Positions 55,001-61,479 of a DNA stretch of 64,000 nt are shown piece by piece. The DNA comes from CAZKWG01 sp964615375 (GTDB lineage: Bacteria > Myxococcota_A > UBA796 > CAZKWG01): positions 372,001 to 436,000 of the forward strand of contig CAZTOW010000001.1 in NCBI GenBank assembly GCA_964615375.1, written 5' to 3'. The translations under genes were made by a program, and so were the position numbers. The notes below the pieces were generated by a model. The model ran no database searches. It was not told where the DNA came from and saw nothing but the letters and a program-made list of their open reading frames with translations. The number at the start of each line of letters is the position of its first letter. Position 1 is the first letter of the stretch.

Positions 55001-57438
55001 AGGGTGAGCGTGGCCTCGCAGCCCTCGGAGGCCCAGAGCAGGGTCCAGGTCGCCTTGACCTCGCCGCGGATCGTCAGCTGACGCCCCGCCAGCTCCACGC
55101 AGTCCCAGTACAGACCCGAGGCTACCTCGAGGGTGTCGCCGTCCTCGGCCACGGCCACCGCGGCGCTGACCGTGGGGCAGTCACCCGCCACGCCGACGGT
55201 GATGAGGCCATCCGAGGGGCGGACGCAGGTGTCTCCGGTGTCTCCGGTGTCTCCGGTGTCTCCGGTGTCTCCGGTGTCTCCGGTGTCGCCCAGGTCGGGA
55301 TCCCCGCCCGGATCGTCCACGTCCGTGAGGTCCGCGCTGCCGGAGCCGCCGTAGGCGCCGATGTCCGAGACGGATCCATCCGCGTCCAACAGAGCAGGAT
55401 CTCCGGCGTCGATCAGCGCGGAGCCGGCGCTGAGGCTCAGATCCCAGGAGGAGGGATCCCCGCCCGTGGTATAGCTCACGAAGCCCGGGTCGGCGGTGGT
55501 GTTGCCGCTCGCGGTGGTGTCCAGGCTGAGGCCGCTGCCGACGTTGGCGTCGTTGTCGTACCAGTCGTCGTATCGGAAGGTCGCCGTGGTGGTCCCGCGG
55601 CTGTAGCGCTCGATCGCCGTCCCGTCGTGGTGGGCGAGGATGTTGTTGGTGAGCGTGAGCGTCGCGCTCGCCACGTAGATGGCCTCTCCGCGCTCGGCCT
55701 CGTTGGCGACGAGCGTGTTGTTGGTCATGGTCAGCGTCCCGCCGACGACCAGCGCCGCGCCCCCTGCTCCCGGAGACTCCTCGAGATCCGAATAGGCCAG
55801 GTTGTCTACGAACAGGCTGTTGGTCACGGTCAACGTGGAGATATCGCTGGCCAGCGCGCCGCCCCCCTGGTAGATGCTGTCGAGGGGATCGCCGATGTCC
55901 ATGGCGGCGTTGTTCTCTCTAAAGGTGAGCCCCGTGGCGGTCACGCCGGAGCTCGAGACGATGTACAGGCCGCCGCCGGCGCGCGCCTCGTTCTCCGTGA
56001 GCGTCAGATCCGTGAGGCTCAACCCCGACGCGGTCTTGATGAACAGGCACCCACCCCAGCCATGGGTGGAATTTCCTTCGCACAGGACATCCGAGATGGT
56101 CCCCGAAGAGCCGCTGAGCCAGATCGCGCCGCCCGAGCCCGTAGTGCCCTCGTACTCGACGGGCCAGTCGTCCTCCCCGAGCGAAGTGTTCGTCGTGAAG
56201 ACGAGCCCGCTCAGGTCCAAGGTGTCCCAGTCGTCCGCGTAGACGGCGCCGCCGTACAGGTAGGCCTCGTTGTCCACGAAGGTGGCGTCATGAAGCGTGG
56301 TCGAGACCGCGCCGCTCTCCGAGCAGATAGCGCCGCCGCTCCCGTAGTAGGTGGCCTCATCCCAGCGGTCGTACACGACGAAGTAGGCTTTGTTGTTCTC
56401 GAAACTCAGCTCCTCCAGGGTCACGGTGCCCGTCGCCTTGTAGAGGTAGATGGCGCCGCCGCAGTAGTCGGCCCGGTTGCTCTCGAATGCGCTGTCGGTG
56501 ACGCTCACCGTGCTGGGCCTCAGCAGCGACAGGGCCCCGCCCGTGCGCGCCTTGTTCTCGAAGAACCAGCCCCCCGAGACGATGACCTCGCTCGCGCCGT
56601 CGCCGTAGATGGCGCTGCCGGCCGTGGCGTAGTCGGAGTAGGAGTCGTCCGAGAGGTAGACGTAGTTCCGGTCGAACTGGTCGTAGGTGCTCTCCAGGGT
56701 CGCGCCCTCGCCCAGGAAGATCACGTTGAAGGTGTCGTCCTCGTTCTGGTTCTCCACAAAGGCGTTGCCTGTGCTGACGAGCGAGCCGCCGTCGCCGATG
56801 TAGATGAGGCCACCTTCGTTGTCGGGGAAGGTGCAGTCCGTGAGCACAAGCGCGCTGGCGCTGAGCGCGGTGGTGGCCGGCTCGAGGTAGATGGCGCCGC
56901 TTCCGGCCTCGCTCCCGGAGATCTCGCTGCCGCGCAGCTCGACCTCGGCGCCGTCGGTCGCGTACAGCATCGCGCCCTTCGCCGCGCGGTTGAGCTCGAA
57001 GGTGCTGTCCTCGACCAGCAGCGCGCCGCCGCTCACGGAGATCGCCCCGCCCTCTCCCGTGTCGGTGTCGTAGCCGCTGTAGGCGACGAAGAGGTCCTGC
57101 AGGCTCAGGTCGGCGTCCGCGCCGTACACGGCGTGCCCGAGCTCGTTGTACAGGGTGAAGCCGGAGAGGATCACGGTCTCGCCCTCGTCGGCCACGAAGA
57201 GCGCGTCGCAGCCCTCGTCGGCCATGACGGAGGAGACCCCGATCCCGGAGCCCAGGATGCTCAGGTCCTTGCCGCCCAGATCGACGCACTCGCGCCAGAC
57301 GCCCGCGGCGACCTCGATGGTGTCCCCGTCCGACGCCGCCTCCACGGCGGCGCCGATGGTCTCGTAATCGCCGCCCGAGCCCGCGACCGTGAGCGTCGCG
57401 GCCTGTCCGATCCCCAGCAAGAGCGTGAACGCCAGCAT
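52000..57438 (-). CDS. Double beta-helix surface protein with MopE-type repeats and MYXO-CTERM-like tail
   Basis: The 1,812-residue protein starts at ATG 57438 with AGGAGA upstream and a signal peptide ending near GQAAT. Two similar right-handed beta-helix domains follow: residues ~20-750 (begins GGDYETIGAAVEAASDGDTIEVA) and ~790-1,520 (begins VSAAVAVAEDGDTLEVA). They are joined by a GDT-repeat linker and both use pectate-lyase-like NN and S-rich turns. From ~1,530 to ~1,740 come at least four MopE-type units (CGGVDEDCDGTTDEDDAED and similar). The end has a TGHTGHTGHTGHTGDT linker, an acidic EGEGEGE stretch, GCATS, a hydrophobic helix and CRRR, then an unusually long ~20-residue tail after the Arg cluster. 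It probably binds polysaccharide or forms a surface layer. Confidence 0.85.
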   Translation of the reverse strand: MLAFTLLLGIGQAATLTVAGSGGDYETIGAAVEAASDGDTIEVAAGVWRECVDLGGKDLSILGSGIGVSSVMADEGCDALFVADEGETVILSGFTLYNELGHAVYGADADLSLQDLFVAYSGYDTDTGEGGAISVSGGALLVEDSTFELNRAAKGAMLYATDGAEVELRGSEISGSEAGSGAIYLEPATTALSASALVLTDCTFPDNEGGLIYIGDGGSLVSTGNAFVENQNEDDTFNVIFLGEGATLESTYDQFDRNYVYLSDDSYSDYATAGSAIYGDGASEVIVSGGWFFENKARTGGALSLLRPSTVSVTDSAFESNRADYCGGAIYLYKATGTVTLEELSFENNKAYFVVYDRWDEATYYGSGGAICSESGAVSTTLHDATFVDNEAYLYGGAVYADDWDTLDLSGLVFTTNTSLGEDDWPVEYEGTTGSGGAIWLSGSSGTISDVLCEGNSTHGWGGCLFIKTASGLSLTDLTLTENEARAGGGLYIVSSSGVTATGLTFRENNAAMDIGDPLDSIYQGGGALASDISTLTVTNSLFVDNLAYSDLEESPGAGGAALVVGGTLTMTNNTLVANEAERGEAIYVASATLTLTNNILAHHDGTAIERYSRGTTTATFRYDDWYDNDANVGSGLSLDTTASGNTTADPGFVSYTTGGDPSSWDLSLSAGSALIDAGDPALLDADGSVSDIGAYGGSGSADLTDVDDPGGDPDLGDTGDTGDTGDTGDTGDTGDTCVRPSDGLITVGVAGDCPTVSAAVAVAEDGDTLEVASGLYWDCVELAGRQLTIRGEVKATWTLLWASEGCEATLTLTDGADITLEDITISAPDTTAIDSTDSALTLHEAAVTDSGRSDTSYSGIRMKGGSLDVDQSNFEGNVSATGSAIYATSDVTVTISNSTFDENRGNNAVYVASASSKTPPSNALTIHDSVFLLADGAAISTGSYTTFESEGNTFMGGEGHALKISCTSGYSCSSTDDSFIETAGGLALWSSETFTLRGATMVDVGGEDTTGAGVYAHDGAIIVIEDSAFSGVGGTELGTVIRLDSKSSATITNSTITESVLRGSKYTFEESDYPTPHEMTKWTFASLIYGESSTSLVIEESDFTGNQDLQIGIFMLSGSSLSLYDVIFEENSSHASIHVENLDTVDLEHVSLLGNTGSASTTTYEMFLNGDEVNLTDVHMSGLQDQRTGIYIGKSSTVTIDGLVANDNTLAPTSSSRTYGLLYVENVLSAMSLESSWFCANDAELASNLVYLDSSPGATLTLNRNVFVENSAASQGALTLENLVVTATNNTFLGNSAPVRGGAVTTYGGSGTWQNNLFAWTQSGDAVYAMASSSDTAYTFTYNAFYENLSAHTGGYFTFDPTADGNVVVEPGLVAYSMDGDCSNDSLWLSDTSALIDAGDPSILDEDGGPSDIGAWGPDSAPEVSWSGSSRSLWYADLDGDGYGDSETAVSRVDAPEGYVALSGDCDDEDATTAPDAAERCGGVDEDCDGTTDEDDAEDALTWYADKDGDGFGDAAETTTACTVPDGYVADASDCDDGDTTSAPDATEICGGGDEDCDGTTDEGDAADASAWYADDDGDGFGDATDTTTACAAPEGYVGNAADCDDADAATAPGADERCGGGDEDCDGRTDEETAVDAITWYADRDGDGFGDATDTRITCYAPPGYGADASDCDDGDATVAPGAREVRGDGIDQNCDGMDLPGRVVTDVGPTPVDTGHTGHTGHTGHTGDTDATHETGDSAGEGEGEGEPADDTGDDVEGKDDGWGCATSTAPLEARVLTLLAVLVACRRRANVARRTRSTTISPPTPARR
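55228..55290. repeat. 9-bp tandem repeats coding a GDT linker
   Basis: Seven near-identical units of the type GGTGTCTCC (plus strand) code a Gly-Asp-Thr linker between the two beta-helix domains of the 57438-52000 gene. A similar linker before its C-terminus is coded near 52249-52292. Unit changes keep the reading frame. Confidence 0.8.
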
Positions 57439-57521
57439 GGTCGTCTCCTGTGCCTCTTCGGGCTGAGGATACAAGACGCACCGGGCGTGGGCAGAGGTCG
57501 TCGTGAGGTCTTTGGAGAGAT

Positions 57522-57548
57522 TTGACCTCGTGTATCTATTTGTATTCT
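57522..57548 (+). promoter_or_regulatory. Possible promoter upstream of the VOC gene
   Basis: TTGACC (57522-57527) and TATTCT (57543-57548) are spaced by 15 bases, shorter than ideal, in the AT-richest part of the 224-base divergent region. A second candidate with a perfect TTGACA at 57618-57623 and a weak TTAGCC 17 bases later sits closer to the start codon. Either could drive the gene at 57663. Confidence 0.35.
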
Positions 57549-57662
57549 CGCCGTGACCGACGCGCATCGAGAGCGGCACCGGCGCAGGTCTGTCCTACGT
57601 GGAGGGCCAACCGCCGCTTGACAGTCGTCGGCCCCGGTCGTTAGCCCAGGACAGAGGTGAAC

Positions 57663-58436
57663 ATGAGCGAGAACTCAGGGGATACGCTCCAGTCGCTCCG
57701 AGGCAACGGGCAGCACGCCATCGGGTGGGTCGAGATCCTGGCGAACGACAACGAGGCCTCCGGCCGCTTCTACGCGAACGTCTTCGGCTGGCAGATCCAG
57801 GACTTCATGCCCGGCTACAAGGTCTTCACCGCGCCCAACGGCGGCCCCGGCGGCGGGCTCCGCGGCAAGGCCCCGGAGGGGAGCCCCGGCTGCACCCCCT
57901 ACATCCACGTCCCCGACGTCGCCGCCGCGCTGTCGCAGATCGAGGCCGCGGGCGGCCGCAAGCTCACCGAGCCCGAGTCCATCGGCGGCGGCACCATCGC
58001 CCACTTCGCCGCGCCCAACGGGACCATCTACGGGCTCAGCTCCGTGCCCGTGAGCCTGCCCCACCAGCCCGCGCCCTTCGGCGGCGCCCCTCGCCCCGGG
58101 CTGAACACCCTCTGCAGCCTCGAGATGTACGGCGGCCCCGATCTGGACGCCACCGGCCGCTTCTTCGAGACCCTGTTCGGTTGGGCCACCCTGCCCACCA
58201 TGCCCCTCTACCGCATGTTCGATCCCGGCCAGAGCCTGGGCGGCGTGTTCCAGGGCCACACCCCCCAGGCGCCGGCGATGGCCTACATCTACGTCGCGGA
58301 CGTGTCGGCGAAGATCGTGGAGATCGAGGCCGCGGGGGGCACGCGCCTGGGTGACCCGATGGCCGTGCCGGGGATGTGTACGTTTGGATACTTCAAGGAT
58401 CCCAGCGGCACCGCGATGGGGCTGATGGGGCCTTGA
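57663..58436 (+). CDS. VOC (glyoxalase/bleomycin-resistance) family protein, two domains
   Basis: The 257-residue protein holds two vicinal-oxygen-chelate modules. The first (~18-130) has GWVEILANDNEASGRFYANV and YIHVPDVAAALSQIEAAGG; the second (~145-257) has SLEMYGGPDLDATGRFFETL, YIYVADVSAKIVEIEAAGG and FKDPSGTAMGL. Such duplicated proteins bind metal and a small molecule, and often are enzymes of unknown substrate. Cytoplasmic. I chose ATG 57663, which follows CAGAGG; a GTG two codons earlier is possible. A hairpin follows its stop. Confidence 0.85.
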   Translation: MSENSGDTLQSLRGNGQHAIGWVEILANDNEASGRFYANVFGWQIQDFMPGYKVFTAPNGGPGGGLRGKAPEGSPGCTPYIHVPDVAAALSQIEAAGGRKLTEPESIGGGTIAHFAAPNGTIYGLSSVPVSLPHQPAPFGGAPRPGLNTLCSLEMYGGPDLDATGRFFETLFGWATLPTMPLYRMFDPGQSLGGVFQGHTPQAPAMAYIYVADVSAKIVEIEAAGGTRLGDPMAVPGMCTFGYFKDPSGTAMGLMGP

Positions 58437-58446
58437 GGGGGACGCG

Positions 58447-58468
58447 CCCTCCTCCTGGGTGAGGAGGG
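58447..58468 (+). terminator. Hairpin after the VOC gene
   Basis: A perfect 8-bp stem (CCCTCCTC / GAGGAGGG) with a 6-base loop begins ten bases after the VOC stop codon. No T-run follows. It lies before the next gene's ribosome-binding site. Confidence 0.5.
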
Positions 58469-58490
58469 TCCACTTGTTGAGGAGAGAACC

Positions 58491-58982
58491 ATGAACCCCA
58501 GAGTGAAGGTAATTGTGACTGAGATCGTGGCATTGCAGCGCGTCTACGGACGCAGGCTGTTGGTGGCCGCGGGCGAGCCGGACTCCAGCATCGTCCGTGA
58601 CGCGATCCTGCACGCCAAGAACACAACGCACGACCTCTTCAACAACGACGACGTGCAGATCGTCGCCCGCATCCGGTCTCTGCTGGATCGCGGCTACTGC
58701 GTAGGGGTGGTCCCAGCCGGTCGGTCCGAGGTCGTCATCTTCTCGGGCCCGGCGCTGCGATTCCCGGGGGTGCAGGTGCATGCGTCACCTCGCGGGTCGT
58801 CCTCCGTCGCGGCGCGAGCTCCTGCACCCAGCGCCCTTCCCCCTCGCACGCCGGAGGACGTTGACCGGGAGATCGCGTTGGACATCCAGAGGCGAAAGCA
58901 GGAGAGCCAGAACGTCACCGTGTTCGTCGGGTTTGCCCTGCTCATCCTGGGGGTCGTCGCTGTGGTCCTGATGGTGAATTGA
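58491..58982 (+). CDS. C-tail-anchored protein of unknown function
   Basis: The 163-residue protein has a soluble N-terminal domain (~1-90; VTEIVALQRVYGRRLLVAAG, then VQIVARIRSLLDRGYCVGVV), a Pro/Ala/Ser linker, a charged helix and one C-terminal membrane helix (~142-161, VFVGFALLILGVVAVVLMV). It has no signal peptide, so the N-terminus should face the cytoplasm. No family is recognised. The early codons (GTAATTGTGACTGAG) are less GC-rich than neighbouring genes, a possible sign of transfer. The ATG has GAGGAGAG upstream. Confidence 0.7.
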   Translation: MNPRVKVIVTEIVALQRVYGRRLLVAAGEPDSSIVRDAILHAKNTTHDLFNNDDVQIVARIRSLLDRGYCVGVVPAGRSEVVIFSGPALRFPGVQVHASPRGSSSVAARAPAPSALPPRTPEDVDREIALDIQRRKQESQNVTVFVGFALLILGVVAVVLMVN

Positions 58983-59101
58983 TCTCGGGGGGCTCCAAGG
59001 TCAGAGATGGGTGGTTGATGCGGGTGTTCTGCGCCCACCCGCCCAGCTCACCCCACCGTCCAGTCCACCCGACGGATCTTCCCTCGAGAACCCGCATATC
59101 C

Positions 59102-59150
59102 CCCTCAGCCCATCGCCCTCAGCCTATCGCCCTCAGCCCATGGCCCTCAC
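59102..59150. repeat. 14-bp tandem repeat
   Basis: CCCTCAGCCCATCG and close variants occur three and a half times at 59102-59150, at the 3' edge of the decayed toxin gene. Copies differ by one or two bases. Confidence 0.8.
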
Positions 59151-59456
59151 GATCGCCCGGATGTCCAAGAACATCGCCGTCGGCTCGCCATGCAGCAGGC
59201 CCTCCCGCACCCCCTCGAGCCGCGCGAAGCCCAGTCCCGCGCAGAACGCGACCGCCCCTGGCTTCGCGTCCGCAAGACCGGATCCGGCACGGTCGCGCGC
59301 TCGAGGCGGCCGCTGGTGGCCGTCACGAACCCCAGCAGGTCCGTCCCGCGCGCGGCGACCCAGGTGACGGCCAGGTGGAGCTTGAACTGGTTCTGTCCCG
59401 CGTAGTGCTGAAAGAAGCGATCCAGGGCGGGCTCCCCAGAGGAGAGCCCGCTCCGT
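59133..59456 (-). pseudogene. Remnant of GNAT-type (TacT-like) toxin gene
   Basis: Just after the antitoxin gene, one frame reads DERSGLSSGEPALDRFF, QHYAGQNQFKLH and GFVTATSGRLERATVPDP, which is the N-terminal half of a TacT-like acetyltransferase toxin. The continuation is found only after a frame change: ADAKPGAVAFCAGLGFARLEG, EPTAMFLDIRAI and a stop at 59133-59135, the normal C-terminus. The part between, about 50-60 residues holding the acetyl-CoA binding motif, is missing. So an internal deletion has both removed the catalytic centre and shifted the frame. No clear start codon remains. TacT toxins acetylate charged tRNAs; this copy should be inactive. Confidence 0.65.
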
Positions 59457-59699
59457 TCATCTTCGCGGCGCAGAGGGCCCCTCCAGCCGGGAGACCCGCG
59501 CGTCGAAGCTGGCATCGTCGAGGACCATCCGCGTGGGGATGAGCGCCTCGTCCGGGAGCTCCCGGCGTGACTCCATGAAGTACAGGAGGGCCTGCTCGAC
59601 GACGAAGTCCTTCTTGAGCCTGTGCCGCTCGGTGAAGCGATCGCGGCGCTCCTTCGTGGCAGCAGAGATGGTGGCGGAGACCTGAGCGTCAGCGGACAT
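59457..59699 (-). CDS. DUF1778-type (TacA-like) antitoxin
   Basis: The 80-residue protein has a ribbon-helix-helix-like N-terminus (QVSATISAATKERRDRFTER) and the DUF1778 helix LKKDFVVEQALLYFMESRR. The C-terminal peptide (FDARVSRLEG) would wrap the toxin. In TacA-TacT modules this protein binds its own promoter and neutralises the GNAT toxin. Here the frame is intact while the partner is broken, so it may survive as a DNA-binding protein. The ATG at 59699 lies 26 bases from a perfect palindrome that could be its operator. Confidence 0.75.
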   Translation of the reverse strand: MSADAQVSATISAATKERRDRFTERHRLKKDFVVEQALLYFMESRRELPDEALIPTRMVLDDASFDARVSRLEGPSAPRR

Positions 59700-59725
59700 C
59701 GCGGCCTCTGGGCTGTGACTGGGGA

Positions 59726-59745
59726 TTCCATGGCTGGCCATGGAA
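59726..59745. promoter_or_regulatory. Palindromic operator candidate of the antitoxin gene
   Basis: TTCCATGGC-TG-GCCATGGAA is a perfect 9-bp inverted repeat 26 bases before the antitoxin ATG, followed on the plus strand by an A-run. Outer arms GACTG / CAGTC extend the symmetry. Ribbon-helix-helix antitoxins bind such sites to repress themselves. A hairpin role is also possible. Confidence 0.45.
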
Positions 59746-59790
59746 AAAACAGTCCAGCCCACCGCCCCCCACTCCCTCCAGCCGGCAAGG

Positions 59791-59867
59791 TGGCGCCCCC
59801 AGCTGGACTCGAACCAGCGGCCCACGGCTTAGAAGGCCGTTGCTCTATCCACCTGAGCTATGGGAGC
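59791..59867 (-). tRNA. tRNA-Arg (anticodon TCT)
   Basis: The cloverleaf folds by eye on the minus strand. The acceptor stem is GCTCCCA with TGGGGGC (one T-G pair), the D stem GCTC/GAGC, the anticodon stem ACGGC/GCCGT around loop CTTCTAA, and the T stem GCTGG/CCAGC around TTCGAGT. The CCA end is encoded. Anticodon TCT reads AGA (and by wobble AGG) arginine codons, rare in such GC-rich DNA. It lies just upstream of the toxin-antitoxin remnant, and tRNA ends are common insertion sites for mobile DNA. Confidence 0.95.
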
Positions 59868-59949
59868 GTATCCCTATCCCTAGAGCCTCCCGCCCACATC
59901 GTCAACCCGCTCCGCGATCAAGCCCTCGCTCCCCCCACAGGTCGCCCTC

Positions 59950-60275
59950 ATGCCCCGCCTCCTCCCGGTCCTGTCCCTCCGCCCCCTCGCGTGCGGCGAT
60001 CCCCGACCCCAGCCGGCCACCCCCGCCCCCCTCGCTCGTCGGCAGCGCCCCCTCCGGCCTCTACCAGATCATCAGCCCGGACTGGTCCAGCGAGATCATC
60101 CTCTCCCCCGCCGACTTCTCCGATCCGCAAGCCCTCTTGAGCCTGCTGCCCTACCCGCCCTAGCGCCCGGAGCAGGTGGTCGGCTGTATCTACGGGCTCC
60201 TGGGCCGGGAGCCGTTGACGATGCGCGAGGAGCCCGCCTGGTGCGCCAGGGCGACGCGCCCGACTGCCGAGTCTG
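59950..60275 (+). pseudogene. Broken lipoprotein gene
   Basis: An ATG at 59950 opens a lipoprotein-like start with LACGD, but the frame soon becomes Arg/Pro-rich. A neighbouring frame, entered through a C-run near 60010-60032, reads GLYQIISPDWSSEIILSPAD and LLSLLPYPP, then a TAG at 60161. After the TAG the same frame continues sensibly with EQVVGCIYGLLGREPLTM. A one-base change in the C-run plus the TAG would explain this. It may be a decayed gene or a sequencing error in the homopolymer. The rest of the gap from 59868 to 60333 shows no other gene. Confidence 0.4.
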
Positions 60276-60333
60276 GATGAAGCAGGGCAGGTGAGGGCTC
60301 CTCCCTCTCCTGCGCTCCGCGCCCTCCCGCGGC

Positions 60334-61380
60334 TCAGCCGCCCGCCCCGTCCACCCGCTCCGTGAGCGTCACCTTCCCGCCGACCACCACCCGCACGGTC
60401 GCCGCCCCCTTCGGCGCCTCGAAGCTACGCCCCGTCCCACGCGCCAGCACGCCCCCCCGCGCATCGAGCGCGATCCACCGCCGCAGCGGCTCGCCCTCGT
60501 CGAAGCCCTCGGCGGGCGCGGTCCACGTCCTCCTGGCCCGCAGGAGCCTCGCCGAGAGCACCGGCGGCGCGCTCGGCGGAGCAGGCCGCGCGGCGTCCAC
60601 GTCGTAGAAGGCCGGGTCCAGGTCGTCCTCGCGCCAGTCGCAGTGGACGTGGGACTCGTAGAGCTGCGTGTAGTCGGCCCCCCAGTCCTCGCAGCTCTCC
60701 GCCAGCTCCTCCAGGCTCAGCGTGCTGCTGTCCAGATCGGCCCCGTCGCCGTACAGGTGTCGAGAGGAGGAGACGCCGCCCACGCCCTCGTTGTAGGTCA
60801 CGTTGCGGTAGCCAGAGTTGACGGTCAGCGGCCCGCCGCTCTCGTCGCGGATGTACTGGAGCGCCTCGACCACGTGGGTCTGGAAGAGCCCGTACTGTCC
60901 CTTCTCGGGGCTGGTGAACTCCTCCAACACGAAGTTGGGCGCGATCGCGGTGCCCGTGTCGATGGCGTACAGATCGAGGTAGCGGGCGGGCGCCGAGTAC
61001 TGCGGGTCGCCGCCGTAGGGGTCGGGGTAGGCGTAGTCCTCGCCCCAGGCGGCGTCCCAGTCCACCAGCGGGAAGCAGGCGTCCCAGGCCCAGCTCTCGC
61101 CGGGGTAGCAGACCTCGTCGGCGGGGGTCCCGGTCTCGGCGCCGGTCTCCTCCCCGCCGGTCTCCTCCCCGCCGGTCTCACCCTCACCCTCACCCTCGCC
61201 CTCGCCCTCGCCGCCGCTCTCGGGCTGGCTGTCGATGCCCGGCTGCTCGCCGCTCTCCCCCTCCTCCCAGGGGCCGGTCTCCGCGGTGTCGTCCCCGGTG
61301 CCGGGCGGGCCCTTCACCGTCCGCGAGGAGCCGGCGCAGGAGAGGAGGAGCAGGGCGAGCGGGAGCGTGGTGCGCGACAT
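60334..61380 (-). CDS. Peptidase M15A-like (D-Ala-D-Ala carboxypeptidase type) lipoprotein
   Basis: The 348-residue protein has a lipobox LLSC (Cys15), then a low-complexity acidic linker (GEGEGEGEGETGGEETG, ~57-80). The M15A peptidase domain (~145-250) has NSGYRN and SSRHLYGDGADLD, with zinc ligands His208 and Asp215, and the third-ligand segment ESHVHCDW (His244/His246). These enzymes cut peptide bonds in peptidoglycan, so it likely trims the cell wall at the surface. A beta domain closes the protein (~275-348). The ATG has GAGGT upstream and a well-formed promoter. Confidence 0.85.
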   Translation of the reverse strand: MSRTTLPLALLLLSCAGSSRTVKGPPGTGDDTAETGPWEEGESGEQPGIDSQPESGGEGEGEGEGEGETGGEETGGEETGAETGTPADEVCYPGESWAWDACFPLVDWDAAWGEDYAYPDPYGGDPQYSAPARYLDLYAIDTGTAIAPNFVLEEFTSPEKGQYGLFQTHVVEALQYIRDESGGPLTVNSGYRNVTYNEGVGGVSSSRHLYGDGADLDSSTLSLEELAESCEDWGADYTQLYESHVHCDWREDDLDPAFYDVDAARPAPPSAPPVLSARLLRARRTWTAPAEGFDEGEPLRRWIALDARGGVLARGTGRSFEAPKGAATVRVVVGGKVTLTERVDGAGG

Positions 61381-61397
61381 CTGATACCTCAGACGCC

Positions 61398-61427
61398 ATG
61401 ATGAACGATGTCGTGTTGACTTGTCAA
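61398..61427 (-). promoter_or_regulatory. Promoter of the M15 peptidase gene
   Basis: On the minus strand a perfect TTGACA (61422-61427) is followed after 18 bases by CATCAT (61398-61403), 17 bases before the ATG at 61380. The -35 lies inside a TTGAC-TT-GTCAA palindrome, which may bind a regulator. Confidence 0.5.
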
Positions 61428-61479
61428 TCATTTGCCTGAGGTGACTTCGAGTTGTGCGTCCGCCGCAGAGCCTCCCCGA

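Noticed and set aside
53899..57525. A 1,208-codon open frame opposite the beta-helix gene
   Set aside because: No signal, domain or composition typical of a protein; it also extends beyond the minus-strand gene start into the promoter region.
59011..59542. Small plus-strand frames over the toxin remnant
   Set aside because: Arg/Pro/Ser-rich shadow products; the minus strand keeps recognisable toxin segments.
59726..59745. Intrinsic terminator on the plus strand (hairpin plus A-run)
   Set aside because: The run after the hairpin is A, not T, on the plus strand; on the minus strand the T-run comes before the hairpin. An operator role fits better.
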